64,000 nt of DNA. Source: Pelagibacterium sp. (GTDB lineage Bacteria > Pseudomonadota > Alphaproteobacteria > Rhizobiales > Devosiaceae). Below, piece after piece: positions 35,595 to 44,486 of the stretch (positions within the stretch are counted from its first letter, which is position 1; the number at the start of each line of letters is the position of its first letter). The DNA is taken from assembly GCA_002723255.1 (NCBI GenBank), contig PBNW01000002.1:1-64000 (forward strand). The letters run 5' to 3'. Under the pieces are notes generated by a model. It had not been told where the DNA came from. It did not search any database and saw only the letters and a program-made list of their open reading frames with translations. The position numbers were made by a program, and so were the translations under genes.

Positions 35595-37169
35595 TTACCC
35601 CTGAACCGTGAGGCAGTTGATCGCGGCTTGTGAGAGCGCATCGCAAGTGGTTCTGGCCTGCGTGCGATCGGCAAAGCCGGCGAAACGGGCGCGGTAATAG
35701 GTCACTCCGTTGCGCTCGAAGGTCTCCACATAGCTGCGAAGGTTGGCAAGCTGATCGTATGTGCGGGTCGCTTCGCTCAGCAACTGCTCGGCGTTGTCTT
35801 CGCTATCGGCGGCGCCGACCTGGACCACCCAGCCACCGGCCGGAACCGTCTCGGCGCTGTTGGTGCTCATTGTGTCGAGCGCCAGGCCGTCGGGCCGTGC
35901 AATGGGCGCGGGTGGCACGAGAACCTGTCCCGATTGCGGGCCGAGCTGCAGGGATTCTGCAATCCATGCGCCAATCGGATCGTCGGCGGGATAGACCGGG
36001 GCTTCGGACGGCATGACGCCGGTTGCGACATAGGTCGCTTGGTCGAGGGCGTTATCGCCCGGACGCGAGGGAATGTCCTCGGCCGAAACGATCTGGAACG
36101 GGATGGTCTCGGGTTCGTTCGAGTCCGGCGCTGATCCGGAAGCGGACTGGCTGAGCGACGCCACCTGCATGGCCTGCTCCGCCGTGATAACCGGCAGAAG
36201 GTTGACGGGACGGCCGGGGGGCAGGCGATTGAGCGGAACGGCAGCACCCGCCGATGCCACGGCAACGCCATTGCCGAGCAGGGTGGGGCGCGGGATCATC
36301 GCTTCGCGCCAGTAGTCGCCCTGGCGCGCCTTGGGGAGATAGGTGCGCACCAGCTCTGCGACGCGCGCGTTGCGCGAAGCGCCGGTGTTGAACCCCAGGC
36401 CGATCACCACGATATGGCGGTTGCTGGAGCGGGCGGCGGTCATCAGGTTGTAGCCCGACGCATTGATATAGCCGGTCTTGATACCATCGACGCCGTTCTG
36501 GCCCAGAAGGGCGTTGTGCCCGTTGTAGGTTCTGCCGTTGTACTTGAAGCTGCGGGCCTGGAAATAGTCGTAGTAGTGGGGGAAATGGAGATAGACGGCC
36601 CGGCCCAGGATCGCCTGGTCGGCGGCCGTCGTGACCTGTCCGGAGTTGGGCAGGCCATTTGCGTTCTTGTATGTGGTGCGCGACATCCCCAGCGCCCTTG
36701 CGGTTTGCGTCATCCGCTCGGCGAACTGGGACTCCGTACCCGAAATATTTTCGGCAACGACGCGGGCGACGTCATTGGCCGATATTATCACGAGGGCGTT
36801 GATGGCGTCTTCAACGGTGATCGTGCTGCCGGGCTGCACCCAGAGCTTTGTTGGGACTGCCTGAGAGGCGTATTGGGAAACCCTCAGTTTCGAGTCGAGC
36901 TTGAGCCGGCCGGCCTCGAGCTCCTGAAAGATGATATAGAGCGTCATCACCTTGGTGAGCGAAGCGGGGTAGCGCAACTCGTTGGCGTTGTCCTGATAGA
37001 GGACCTGGCCGGTCTTGGCATCCACGGCGATGCCGGCATAGGCACGCGGCACATTTTGCGCCGCCGCATCAGCGGAAACGGCGGCAAGGGTCATCGCCGC
37101 GATCACAAGTGTGAGAAAAAAGCGTACAAAAGGGACGCGCGCGGAATCGATACGCAGAAGGGTCGGCAC
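35595..37169 (-). CDS. D-alanyl-D-alanine carboxypeptidase with C-terminal SPOR domain
   Basis: A 524-residue PBP5/6-class enzyme trimming the terminal D-Ala of peptidoglycan. Signal sequence VRFFLTLVIAAMTLAAVSA, then catalytic S70xxK73 in YPASLTKVMTLY, the SAN motif in VIISANDVARVV and KTG in GVDGIKTGYINASG. After a long linker the last 75 residues form a SPOR domain (GGWVVQVGAADSEDNAEQLL), which binds denuded septal glycans, pointing to action at the division site. GTG 37169 is chosen: GGAG lies six bases upstream; a GTG at 37214 is less likely. Confidence 0.9.
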   Translation of the reverse strand: MPTLLRIDSARVPFVRFFLTLVIAAMTLAAVSADAAAQNVPRAYAGIAVDAKTGQVLYQDNANELRYPASLTKVMTLYIIFQELEAGRLKLDSKLRVSQYASQAVPTKLWVQPGSTITVEDAINALVIISANDVARVVAENISGTESQFAERMTQTARALGMSRTTYKNANGLPNSGQVTTAADQAILGRAVYLHFPHYYDYFQARSFKYNGRTYNGHNALLGQNGVDGIKTGYINASGYNLMTAARSSNRHIVVIGLGFNTGASRNARVAELVRTYLPKARQGDYWREAMIPRPTLLGNGVAVASAGAAVPLNRLPPGRPVNLLPVITAEQAMQVASLSQSASGSAPDSNEPETIPFQIVSAEDIPSRPGDNALDQATYVATGVMPSEAPVYPADDPIGAWIAESLQLGPQSGQVLVPPAPIARPDGLALDTMSTNSAETVPAGGWVVQVGAADSEDNAEQLLSEATRTYDQLANLRSYVETFERNGVTYYRARFAGFADRTQARTTCDALSQAAINCLTVQG

Positions 37170-37446
37170 CCGATACTCCAACTCTTTACTGGACCGGTAC
37201 GAAAAACGCCGCACCGTTACTCTACTCTTGGGGTCGTCGCGCGCTGTCCCCCGATGGCGCCGAAAACCCTAACTCGCAGGCACTTTAGGCCGATGCGGTT
37301 ACAAATCCGTAAAGTGCTTAAAACTTGATGCAAAAACCTTGTGGGCGATCACACCTGATTGATCGGATTTTCGCCCCTTAACATGGCCGAGATTTTGCCT
37401 ACATAATGGGGCCATCTTGCCTTTCTGATTTGGGATAAAAAAAGCC

Positions 37447-37872
37447 GTGCCAATATCTGCCCTCCCCACCGGACCTGACCTGCCGCACAACGGCGGTCTG
37501 CTCGCAAAGCACGCCGTGCTGCGGGCGATTTCGGCCGGTCCGGAAAAGGGGGACGATGACAGGGACGAAGGAAGCGACGGCCAGACCGGTGTCGCGACCA
37601 AGACCAGAACGAGGACCAAGAAGCCAAGCCTTTATAGGGTTCTGCTTCTCAATGACGACTACACGCCCATGGAGTTCGTCATCCTCATTTTGGAGGAGGT
37701 CTTCAACAAATCCCGGGAGGATGCGACGCGCATAATGCTGAGCGTCCATAATCAAGGTGTGGGGGAATGCGGGGTTTATCCGTACGAGGTGGCCGAAACC
37801 AAGGTCACCAACGTTATGGATGCCGCGCGCCGAAACCAGCATCCGCTGCAATGCGTGATGGAAAAGCAATAG
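37447..37872 (+). CDS. clpS: ATP-dependent Clp protease adaptor ClpS
   Basis: Recognises N-degrons and hands them to ClpA. The core [20 protein letters not shown], the [19 protein letters not shown] stretch and the end HPLQCVMEK are classic. At 141 residues it is longer than usual because of an N-terminal extension of about 60 residues rich in charged and Lys/Thr residues ([12 protein letters not shown]). The start is GTG 37447; no later ATG exists before the core, so the extension may be real. It is 12 nt upstream of clpA. Confidence 0.93.
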   Translation: MPISALPTGPDLPHNGGLLAKHAVLRAISAGPEKGDDDRDEGSDGQTGVATKTRTRTKKPSLYRVLLLNDDYTPMEFVILILEEVFNKSREDATRIMLSVHNQGVGECGVYPYEVAETKVTNVMDAARRNQHPLQCVMEKQ

Positions 37873-37884
37873 GATAGGACCAAC

Positions 37885-40269
37885 ATGCCTTCATTCTCTC
37901 GCGGTCTCGAAAAGGCGTTGCATCAGGCCATGAATTTGGCTCGGGAGCGCAGTCATGAATTTGCGACCCTCGAACACCTGCTGCTGGCGCTGACCGAGGA
38001 TCGCGACACGATTTCGGTTCTGACCGGGTGCGATGTCGATATCGAGTCGCTCAGGGCCGATCTCGAAGAGTTCATCGACGAGGAGCTCGACAGCCTCGTT
38101 GTGCCCAACGGCCAGGATGCACGTCCGACGGCCGCCTTCCAGCGCGTCATCCAGCGCGCGGTCATTCACGTTCAATCGTCCGGGCGCGAGGAAGTGACCG
38201 GGGCCAACGTGCTCGTTGCGATCTTTGCCGAGCGCGAAAGCCACGCTGCCTATTTCCTCGAGCAGCAGGACATGACCCGGCTCGACGCGGTCAATTTCAT
38301 TTCCCATGGCATCGCCAAGTCGGGCCGCAATGCCGACCGGCCCGTGCGCGGTGCTGAAGAAGGCGGACCCGGGTTCGAGGGCGAGCAGGAACGCGGCGGG
38401 GGCAGCAGCCCGCAGCAGAGTTCGGCGCTTGCCGATTTCTGTGTCAATCTCAACGACAAGGCCAGGGCCGGAAAGATCGATCCGCTGATCGGCCGCGGCA
38501 TCGAGCTTGAGCGTACAATTCAGGTGCTTTGCCGTCGCTCCAAGAACAACCCGCTCTATGTGGGCGATCCAGGCGTTGGCAAGACCGCTATCGCCGAAGG
38601 TCTGGCCCGCCGGATCATCGAGGGTGACGTTCCCGAAGTGCTCGAAACCGCAATAATCTATGCGCTCGACATGGGTTCGCTTCTGGCGGGCACGCGTTAT
38701 CGCGGCGATTTCGAGGAACGGCTCAAGGCGATCATGAAAGAGCTCGAAAAGAAGGACAATGTCATTCTTTTCATCGACGAGATCCATACGGTGATCGGCG
38801 CGGGGGCAACCTCGGGCGGAGCGCTCGATGCTTCGAACCTTTTGAAGCCTGCTTTGGCCTCGGGAGCGATCCGCTGCATTGGTTCGACCACTTACAAGGA
38901 ATATCGTCAGTTCTTTGAAAAGGACCGGGCTCTCGTGCGCCGGTTCCAGAAGATCGACGTCAACGAGCCCACGATCCCCGATGCCATCGAGATCATGAAG
39001 GGGCTGCGCCCGTATTTCGAGGATTACCACAAGCTCAAATATACCGACGACGCGATCAAGGCATCGGTCGAGCTTTCGGCCCGCTATATCAACGACCGCA
39101 AACTGCCCGACAAGGCAATCGATGTGGTTGACGAAACCGGTGCCCGGCAGATGCTGGTGACCGAGGACAAGCGCAAGAAGACCATCGGCGTCGAGGATAT
39201 CGAGGCGACGATAGCTATGATTGCGCGCATTCCGCCGAAATCGGTCTCCAAGTCCGATACCGAGCTGCTGGGCAATCTCGAAGCCAACCTCAAGCGCGTG
39301 GTGTTCGGCCAGGATAAGGCGATCGACGCCCTCTCGTCGGCCATCAAGCTGGCCCGCGCGGGCCTGCGTGAGCCCGAAAAGCCCATCGGTTCGTACATGT
39401 TCACCGGCCCGACCGGTGTGGGTAAGACCGAGGTGGCCAAGCAACTGGCCGATACGCTCGGGGTGGAGCTTTTGCGCTTCGACATGTCCGAATACATGGA
39501 GCGTCACACCGTTTCGCGGCTGATCGGCGCGCCTCCGGGTTATGTCGGGTTCGACCAGGGCGGGCTGATGACCGATGGGGTCGATCAGCATCCCCATTGC
39601 GTGCTGCTGCTCGATGAGATCGAAAAGGCCCATCCGGACCTGTTCAATATCCTTCTGCAGGTCATGGATCACGGCAAGCTCACCGATCATTCGGGCAAGC
39701 AGGTCGACTTCCGCAATGTCATCTTGATCATGACGTCGAACGTGGGTGCGACCGAACTGGCGAAATCGCCCATCGGCTTTGGCCGGGTGCGTCAGGAAGG
39801 CGACGACGAGGAAGCGATCAACCGGATGTTCACGCCGGAGTTCCGCAACCGGCTCGATGCGATCATCTCGTTCGCGCCGCTGCCGTCCTCGACCGTCAAC
39901 CGCGTCGTGGAGAAGTTCATTCTCCAGCTTGAAGGCCAGCTTGCCGAACGCGGCATCACCATTGAGCTGACGCCCGAAGCCTCCGATTGGCTGGCGGCCC
40001 GCGGCTACGACGAAAAGATGGGTGCCCGCCCGCTGGGTCGGGTGATCCAGGAATACGTCAAGAAGCCGCTGGCAGAGGAAGTGCTGTTCGGCCTGCTCCA
40101 GAAGGGCGGTTCGGTCAAGGTGACAGTGGTCGGCGAGGGCAGCGAAGCGCGGCTCGAACTGGTCTCGGTCCCTCCGCGCCCGGCACGTCCAAAGGCGATA
40201 ACCGGACCCAAGGGCGGCAAGAAGCCGGCCCGCAAGTCCAAGTCCAAGGACGCCGAGCAGAACACCTAA
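37885..40269 (+). CDS. clpA: ATP-dependent Clp protease ATP-binding subunit ClpA
   Basis: A 794-residue AAA+ unfoldase that feeds ClpP. Order: Clp N domain ([20 protein letters not shown], ClpS-binding), D1 with GDPGVGKTA and [16 protein letters not shown]2 with GPTGVGKTE and the ClpP-docking loop SPIGFGR, and a Lys-rich C-terminal tail ([16 protein letters not shown]). GGATAG precedes ATG 37885. A strong terminator follows. The pairing with clpS is the standard order. Confidence 0.97.
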   Translation: MPSFSRGLEKALHQAMNLARERSHEFATLEHLLLALTEDRDTISVLTGCDVDIESLRADLEEFIDEELDSLVVPNGQDARPTAAFQRVIQRAVIHVQSSGREEVTGANVLVAIFAERESHAAYFLEQQDMTRLDAVNFISHGIAKSGRNADRPVRGAEEGGPGFEGEQERGGGSSPQQSSALADFCVNLNDKARAGKIDPLIGRGIELERTIQVLCRRSKNNPLYVGDPGVGKTAIAEGLARRIIEGDVPEVLETAIIYALDMGSLLAGTRYRGDFEERLKAIMKELEKKDNVILFIDEIHTVIGAGATSGGALDASNLLKPALASGAIRCIGSTTYKEYRQFFEKDRALVRRFQKIDVNEPTIPDAIEIMKGLRPYFEDYHKLKYTDDAIKASVELSARYINDRKLPDKAIDVVDETGARQMLVTEDKRKKTIGVEDIEATIAMIARIPPKSVSKSDTELLGNLEANLKRVVFGQDKAIDALSSAIKLARAGLREPEKPIGSYMFTGPTGVGKTEVAKQLADTLGVELLRFDMSEYMERHTVSRLIGAPPGYVGFDQGGLMTDGVDQHPHCVLLLDEIEKAHPDLFNILLQVMDHGKLTDHSGKQVDFRNVILIMTSNVGATELAKSPIGFGRVRQEGDDEEAINRMFTPEFRNRLDAIISFAPLPSSTVNRVVEKFILQLEGQLAERGITIELTPEASDWLAARGYDEKMGARPLGRVIQEYVKKPLAEEVLFGLLQKGGSVKVTVVGEGSEARLELVSVPPRPARPKAITGPKGGKKPARKSKSKDAEQNT

Positions 40270-40303
40270 GCGGGTTTGGTGTTCGACCATTCCCTCAAAA
40301 TCT

Positions 40304-40335
40304 GGAAAAGGCCGGTCCTGCGACCGGCCTTTTCC
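40304..40335. terminator. Bidirectional terminator between clpA and the DUF4242 gene
   Basis: GGAAAAGGCCGGTC (40304-40317) and GACCGGCCTTTTCC (40322-40335) form a perfect 14-bp stem with loop CTGC and A/T runs inside both arms. It serves clpA (plus) and probably the convergent DUF4242 gene (minus). Confidence 0.85.
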
Positions 40336-40353
40336 GTGCCGTGAGGTCCCGGC

Positions 40354-40626
40354 TTACCTGCCGGTCGTCGGATCGATGACAGTGGTCACTTCGGTGACGA
40401 CATTGGCAGGAAACCCACTCAATCGCGCGTGCTCGTGTATCGTGTGTTCGTCTTGGGCAAGATAGATGCAAAAGGTCTTGTCCGCCGTGAAATAGGAATG
40501 CTGCCATTGCACCTTGGGTGCGAGTTGGGCGAGGGCGCCGTTTGAGGTGCGCGCCGCCTCGCAAAGCGCTTCGGGGGACATGGCGCCGACGCCGGCAATA
40601 TCGCGTTCGATGATGAATTTTTTCAT
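40354..40626 (-). CDS. DUF4242-family protein
   Basis: A 90-residue small ferredoxin-like protein starting MKKFIIERDIAGVGAMSPEA and containing WQHSYFTADKTFCIYLAQDE and HTIHEHARLSGFPAN, the DUF4242 pattern; some relatives bind nickel through the His-rich segment. Role unknown. ATG 40626 has AAAGG upstream. It is divergent from an HxlR regulator, which may control it. Confidence 0.82.
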   Translation of the reverse strand: MKKFIIERDIAGVGAMSPEALCEAARTSNGALAQLAPKVQWQHSYFTADKTFCIYLAQDEHTIHEHARLSGFPANVVTEVTTVIDPTTGR

Positions 40627-40636
40627 GGTTGGCCTT

Positions 40637-40655
40637 TCTCTCGTCTCACGAGAGA
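40637..40655. promoter_or_regulatory. Inverted repeat TCTCTCGT-CTC-ACGAGAGA upstream of the DUF4242 gene
   Basis: A perfect 8-bp inverted repeat with 3-nt spacer (40637-40655), 11 nt before the DUF4242 start. It could be an operator for the divergent HxlR regulator or a 5' hairpin in the mRNA. Confidence 0.45.
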
Positions 40656-40683
40656 GGATGAAAGCAGCGACACCTGTATCTCG

Positions 40684-40726
40684 CCAGTTCACGACCTGAA
40701 TCAAGCCGGTACAGCTTCTGAACTGG
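40684..40726. promoter_or_regulatory. Separated inverted repeat CCAGTTC...GAACTGG between DUF4242 and HxlR
   Basis: CCAGTTC (40684-40690) and GAACTGG (40720-40726) are 29 nt apart. With the nearer repeat, this is a plausible two-site operator for the HxlR regulator, which binds as a dimer of winged-helix subunits. Confidence 0.35.
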
Positions 40727-40781
40727 AATCTCATTGCTCTGCCCGTTTAAGATTGCAGGCGGATCGGCAGGAGGCGTGTCT

Positions 40782-41480
40782 ATGACAGAAGCCAGCTACC
40801 ACCAGTTTTGTCCCGTCGCCATGGCGTCGGAAATCCTTGGTGCCCGATGGACAATTGTTCTCCTACGCGAGCTTTGCGCTGGATCGACGCGCTTCAACGA
40901 CCTGCGGCGCGGCGTGCCGCGCATGTCGCCGGCCCTTCTGGCGCGGCGGTTGCGTGAACTCGAACAGCACGGCGTTGTTGAAAGACGGCTCGTGCGGCGG
41001 ACGCCCGAACTCTACGAGTACGTCCTCACCGAGGCGGGACAGGGGTTGCGCGATGTTGTCATGGCGGTGGGCATTTGGGGTCAACGTTGGATTGAAAGTG
41101 CCCCGAGTTTCGAAAACACGGACCCCTCGCTCCTGATGTGGGACATGCGCCGCAACATCAGGCTGGAGAATTTGCCACCGCGACGGGTGACGGTACAGTT
41201 CATCTATGCGGACCTTGCCGCTGCATCGGCCAACTGGTGGCTCCTTAGCGATCCGCAAAAAGGCGCCTACTTATGCTCGGTTGATCCGAGGTTCGATGTG
41301 GATCTTTTTGTCCGCACCGATCTGCGCACCATGACGGCCATCTGGATGGGGCTCGAAACCGTTGCCAGGGCGGAAAACGAGCAGCGTCTGGCGCGGATCG
41401 GAGACAGCGATGTAGGTGCGGCGATGCAAAGCTGGCTCGGGCTCAGCCCGTTCGCGGCCTATGAAAAGCACGCTTTCTAG
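40782..41480 (+). CDS. HxlR-family transcriptional regulator with C-terminal sensor-like domain
   Basis: A 232-residue regulator; the first 100 residues are an HxlR winged helix: FCPVAMASEILGARWTIVLL, FNDLRRGVPRMSPALLARRL and GVVERRLVRRTPELYEYVLT. A further 110 residues follow (ENLPPRRVTVQFIYADL, WWLLSDPQKGAYLCSVDPRF), resembling an SCP2-like ligand domain; simple HxlR proteins lack it. ATG 40782 has AGGAGG upstream. Divergent partner: DUF4242 gene. Confidence 0.88.
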   Translation: MTEASYHQFCPVAMASEILGARWTIVLLRELCAGSTRFNDLRRGVPRMSPALLARRLRELEQHGVVERRLVRRTPELYEYVLTEAGQGLRDVVMAVGIWGQRWIESAPSFENTDPSLLMWDMRRNIRLENLPPRRVTVQFIYADLAAASANWWLLSDPQKGAYLCSVDPRFDVDLFVRTDLRTMTAIWMGLETVARAENEQRLARIGDSDVGAAMQSWLGLSPFAAYEKHAF

Positions 41481-41578
41481 ATCCACTTATTCCGCAAACA
41501 TTCCAATCGCCATTGCGCGCCGCCGCCTTGCCTGTCCATGAGTAAGAAGGACGGCCTTCCGACCGGCGCTATTGGGGG

Positions 41579-41632
41579 TTTTCCCCGTACTTATCCCCAG
41601 AATTATCCCCGCTATCCCCGCAATTTTCCACA
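41579..41632 (+). repeat. Array of five DnaA-box-like nonamers
   Basis: Same-strand nonamers TTTTCCCCG (41579), TTATCCCCA (41591), TTATCCCCG (41603), CTATCCCCG (41612) and TTTTCCACA (41624), at distances of 12, 12, 9 and 12 nt. The DnaA consensus is TTATCCACA; two copies differ at one position. The array lies between the convergent HxlR and HIT gene ends, so it is not an ordinary promoter region. Confidence 0.5.
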
Positions 41633-41636
41633 GACC

Positions 41637-42056
41637 TTAAAACGCGGCGCGGATTTTTTCCGCCTGGGCGGCCAACTCGTCCTGATCGGCCATTTCGCCG
41701 GTGTGGGGGCGCAGTGGCACGCCCTCATACATGGGTATGATGTGGAAATGGAGGTGGAACACCGTCTGGCCGGCCGGAGCTTCGTTGAACTGGGCAACAC
41801 GCAGGCCGTCGGCATCCATGGCGGTCATGACGGCTTTGGCGACCCGCTGGGTTTTCTGGATCAGATCGGCCAGCACCTGCGGTTCGGCGTCGAACAGATT
41901 GCGTGAACCGGTCTTGGGGATCACCAGCGTATGCCCGCGCGATTGGGGCATCACATCCATGAAGGCCAGCGTGTCGTCGTCCTCATAGACCGTGTGGCTC
42001 GGGATTTCGCCTTTGAGGATCTTGCCGAAGATATTGTCCGGATCGTAAGCAGTCAT
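41637..42056 (-). CDS. HIT-family hydrolase
   Basis: A 139-residue nucleotide-binding hydrolase of the Hint branch, starting MTAYDPDNIFGKILKGEIPS. The HIT motif HLHFHIIP is intact; SRGHTLVIPKTGSRNLFD and FNEAPAGQTVFHLHFH fit. Likely cleaves adenosine phosphoramidates or AMP-amino compounds. GGGAG precedes ATG 42056. It is last of the six-gene minus-strand run. Confidence 0.93.
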   Translation of the reverse strand: MTAYDPDNIFGKILKGEIPSHTVYEDDDTLAFMDVMPQSRGHTLVIPKTGSRNLFDAEPQVLADLIQKTQRVAKAVMTAMDADGLRVAQFNEAPAGQTVFHLHFHIIPMYEGVPLRPHTGEMADQDELAAQAEKIRAAF

Positions 42057-42117
42057 AACACGCTCCCTTGCTTTTCAATCCGAGCTATAGCCGAACGGCG
42101 ATCAGGAACAAACCCTG

Positions 42118-43278
42118 CTATCCCTTGCGGAAGGGGGCGTAGTCGGCCAGCTCCTGGTTCTGCAGGTCGACATATTTGCGCTCGTCCTCGAGATATTCGG
42201 CAACGGCGCGGCGCAGGCCCGGGTGAACGATGTGGTGGATCGAACGGGTGATGGCCGGGGCGTAGCCGCGCGCCAGCTTGTGCTGGCCCTGGGCGCCGGC
42301 CTCGACGCGCTTCAGGCCGTGTTCAATGGCAAAGTCGATGGCCTGGTAATAGCAGAGTTCGAAATGGAGGAACGGCACGTCCCGGATGGCACCCCAATTG
42401 CGGCCATAGAGCGTGTCTGCGCCAAGGAAATTGAGCGCCCCGGCGATATAGTCGGTACCATCGCGCGCCAGCATCAGGACAATGCTGTCGGCCATGGTTT
42501 CGGTGATGCGCGAGAAAAATTCACGATTGAGGTAGGGGCGGCCCCATTTGCGCGCGCCGGTGTCCATGTAGAACTGATAGAAGGCATCCCAGTGTGCTTC
42601 CGTCAGATCGGTGCCGGTCACCCATTCGCAGGTGATGCCGTCGATCAGCGCCTCTCGCCGTTCGCGACGGATGGCCTTTCGCTTGCGCGATTGCAGCGTG
42701 TCGAGAAATTCATCGAAGGTCTTGAACCCGTCATTGGTCCAGTGAAACTGGGTGTCGTGGCGCACCAGCCAATTGGCGCCTGCGGCAATTGCTTCTTCGT
42801 CACTGGTTACGAACGTCGCGTGGACCGAGGACGCACCGAGCCGCTCGGCCAACGCTTCGGAGGCTTGGAGGAGGAGCGTCTGAGTGTCGGCACTGCCGTC
42901 CCGCGTCAGAAGTTTCGGCGCGCTGGCCGGGGTGAACGGCACTGAGGACTGCAGCTTTGGATAGTAGTTTCCGCCAGCGCGTTCGATGGCGTCGGCCCAG
43001 GCGTGGTCGAAGACATATTCGCCCATCGAATGGGATTTGAGGAACAGCGGCATGAGGCCGACAGGGGTCTCGCCGCGTGAAATCAGGATATGCTGGGGCT
43101 GCCATCCGGTTGCACCCGTGGCGCATCCCGACTCCTCCAGCGCTGAGAAAAAAGCGTGCTCAAGGAATGGATTGTCGGGCTTTTCTCCACCGCAAGATGC
43201 AAGTGCATTCCAGGTGGCGGCGGGTATGGAGGCGGTGGTTGGATGAACCGAGATTGTCAGTTCGGAATTTTCACTCAC
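42118..43278 (-). CDS. COG3146/FemAB-like GNAT acyltransferase
   Basis: A 386-residue protein of the COG3146 (DUF482) family related to FemAB/GNAT transferases. Seen: HPTTASIPAATWNALASCGG, ATFVTSDEEAIAAGANWL, DEFLDTLQSRKRKAIRRERR, RPYLNREFFSRITETMADSI and GAQGQHKLARGYAPAITRSI. Annotated as peptidoglycan or lipid-related transferase but the reaction is unproven. The start is GTG 43278, overlapping the GDPD stop by 4 nt (GTGA). Confidence 0.85.
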   Translation of the reverse strand: MSENSELTISVHPTTASIPAATWNALASCGGEKPDNPFLEHAFFSALEESGCATGATGWQPQHILISRGETPVGLMPLFLKSHSMGEYVFDHAWADAIERAGGNYYPKLQSSVPFTPASAPKLLTRDGSADTQTLLLQASEALAERLGASSVHATFVTSDEEAIAAGANWLVRHDTQFHWTNDGFKTFDEFLDTLQSRKRKAIRRERREALIDGITCEWVTGTDLTEAHWDAFYQFYMDTGARKWGRPYLNREFFSRITETMADSIVLMLARDGTDYIAGALNFLGADTLYGRNWGAIRDVPFLHFELCYYQAIDFAIEHGLKRVEAGAQGQHKLARGYAPAITRSIHHIVHPGLRRAVAEYLEDERKYVDLQNQELADYAPFRKG

Positions 43279-44033
43279 GCGTCGGGATCGAATCCTTCAA
43301 ACACTATCTGGTCGGCATTGCGCCGGGCGACCCGGGCCTGATCGGACGAACGGACAGTCCAACTCATGACCTTAAAGCCGATGGCGCGGAAAAAACGGAT
43401 CGCTGGCAATGTCAGCGCCGTCTGTTCGCACGATATGAATGTGAAGCGCGTCCACGGGTAGTGCAAGAGGTGGCGCAACATAAATCGCGTGCGCGCGGGC
43501 ATGTCGCCATACCAGTCCGGTTTGTCGTATCCGTAGGTGATGATGCCGATTTCGCCCTGAAACCCTTGCCCACGCAGCGCGACGATCATGCGGGGATCGA
43601 AGGTCTTGAGAACGAACGGACCTTTGTAGGTCGCCAAAGATTGAACGACCCGCTTCGCCAGATCGATTGTATCGCGCTCATTTGCCTGCTTTTTGACCTC
43701 GATGACCAGCGGCGCGCCGCCGCTGATCTGATCGAGGAAGGCGGCAAAGGTCTGCGGGCAATCGCCCGCAGTGCTGCCAAGCAGGGGAAGCTCCGTTAAC
43801 GCGCTGGCGGGCACGGAGCGAACGCGGCCGCTGCCGCTCACAAGCCTGGCCAGGTCGTCATCGTGAAAGACAACCGCCTCGCCATCTTCGGTCAACTGAA
43901 GATCGCATTCGATGCCAAAACCGCGTTCGATCGCGGCCGCAAAGGCTGAAAAAGAGTTTTCGATGATCCCCCGGTCCCTGTCGTGCAATCCGCGATGGGC
44001 GATGGGACGGGCGAACGGGGGATTTGATGTCAT
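43275..44033 (-). CDS. Glycerophosphodiester phosphodiesterase
   Basis: Hydrolyses glycerophosphodiesters to glycerol-3-phosphate and an alcohol. The 252-residue GDPD barrel has AHRGLHDRDRGIIENSFSAF, FGIECDLQLTEDGEAVVFHD and DDLARLV, with the catalytic His pair and acidic metal ligands. It lacks a signal peptide, so cytosolic, UgpQ-like. Its ATG follows the RidA stop directly (TAAATG). Confidence 0.92.
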   Translation of the reverse strand: MTSNPPFARPIAHRGLHDRDRGIIENSFSAFAAAIERGFGIECDLQLTEDGEAVVFHDDDLARLVSGSGRVRSVPASALTELPLLGSTAGDCPQTFAAFLDQISGGAPLVIEVKKQANERDTIDLAKRVVQSLATYKGPFVLKTFDPRMIVALRGQGFQGEIGIITYGYDKPDWYGDMPARTRFMLRHLLHYPWTRFTFISCEQTALTLPAIRFFRAIGFKVMSWTVRSSDQARVARRNADQIVFEGFDPDA

Positions 44034-44486
44034 TTATTCTATCTCGATGATGGCGTCGATTTCGACTGCGGCGCCAAGGGGAAGGGAGGCCACGCCAAAT
44101 GCGGCGCGGGCGTGCTTACCCGTGTCGCCCAACAGTTTTATGAACAGATCGGACGCGCCGTTGGCCACCAGATGCTGTTCGTTGAATGTTGGCGTCGAGG
44201 CGACGAGAACGGTCAGTTTCTGGACGGCCTTGATCTGCGAGAGCGGCACCACGGTATTGACGTGGGCCAGGATGTTGATGGCGCACAGTTCGGCGGCCTT
44301 TTGCCCGGCCCCAACGTCCAGATTGTCACCGAGGCATCCCTTGGTGATGCCATCGGGGCCCTGGGAGATCTGCCCGGAGACAAACAGAAGCTTGCCCGAC
44401 TGACGCACCGGAACATAACTGGCTGCGGGTGCTGTGGGTGTGGGCAGGGCGTAGCCCAGATCATTGAGTTTCTGTTCGATCGTCAT
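44034..44486 (-). CDS. RidA-family protein
   Basis: RidA proteins deaminate reactive enamine/imine intermediates. The 150-residue protein has LLFVSGQISQGPDGITKGCL, AINILAHVNTVVPLSQIKAV and the end GKHARAAFGVASLPLGAAVE plus IDAIIEIE, typical of the longer subgroup; the classic PAArgs motif Arg is in KHARAAFG. ATG 44486 is chosen for ribosome-site spacing; ATG 44489 precedes it. The start overlaps the dinB end by 26 nt. Confidence 0.88.
   Translation of the reverse strand: MTIEQKLNDLGYALPTPTAPAASYVPVRQSGKLLFVSGQISQGPDGITKGCLGDNLDVGAGQKAAELCAINILAHVNTVVPLSQIKAVQKLTVLVASTPTFNEQHLVANGASDLFIKLLGDTGKHARAAFGVASLPLGAAVEIDAIIEIE

Noticed and set aside
37891-40290. 799-codon antisense ORF covering clpA
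   Set aside because: Exact mirror of clpA in a GC-rich codon pattern; the sense frame has complete Clp motifs and the antisense product resembles no family.
41538-41906. Plus-strand ORF with FPRTYPQNYPRYPRNFPQ repeats
   Set aside because: The repeats are the translation of the nonamer array, and the rest is antisense to the HIT gene.
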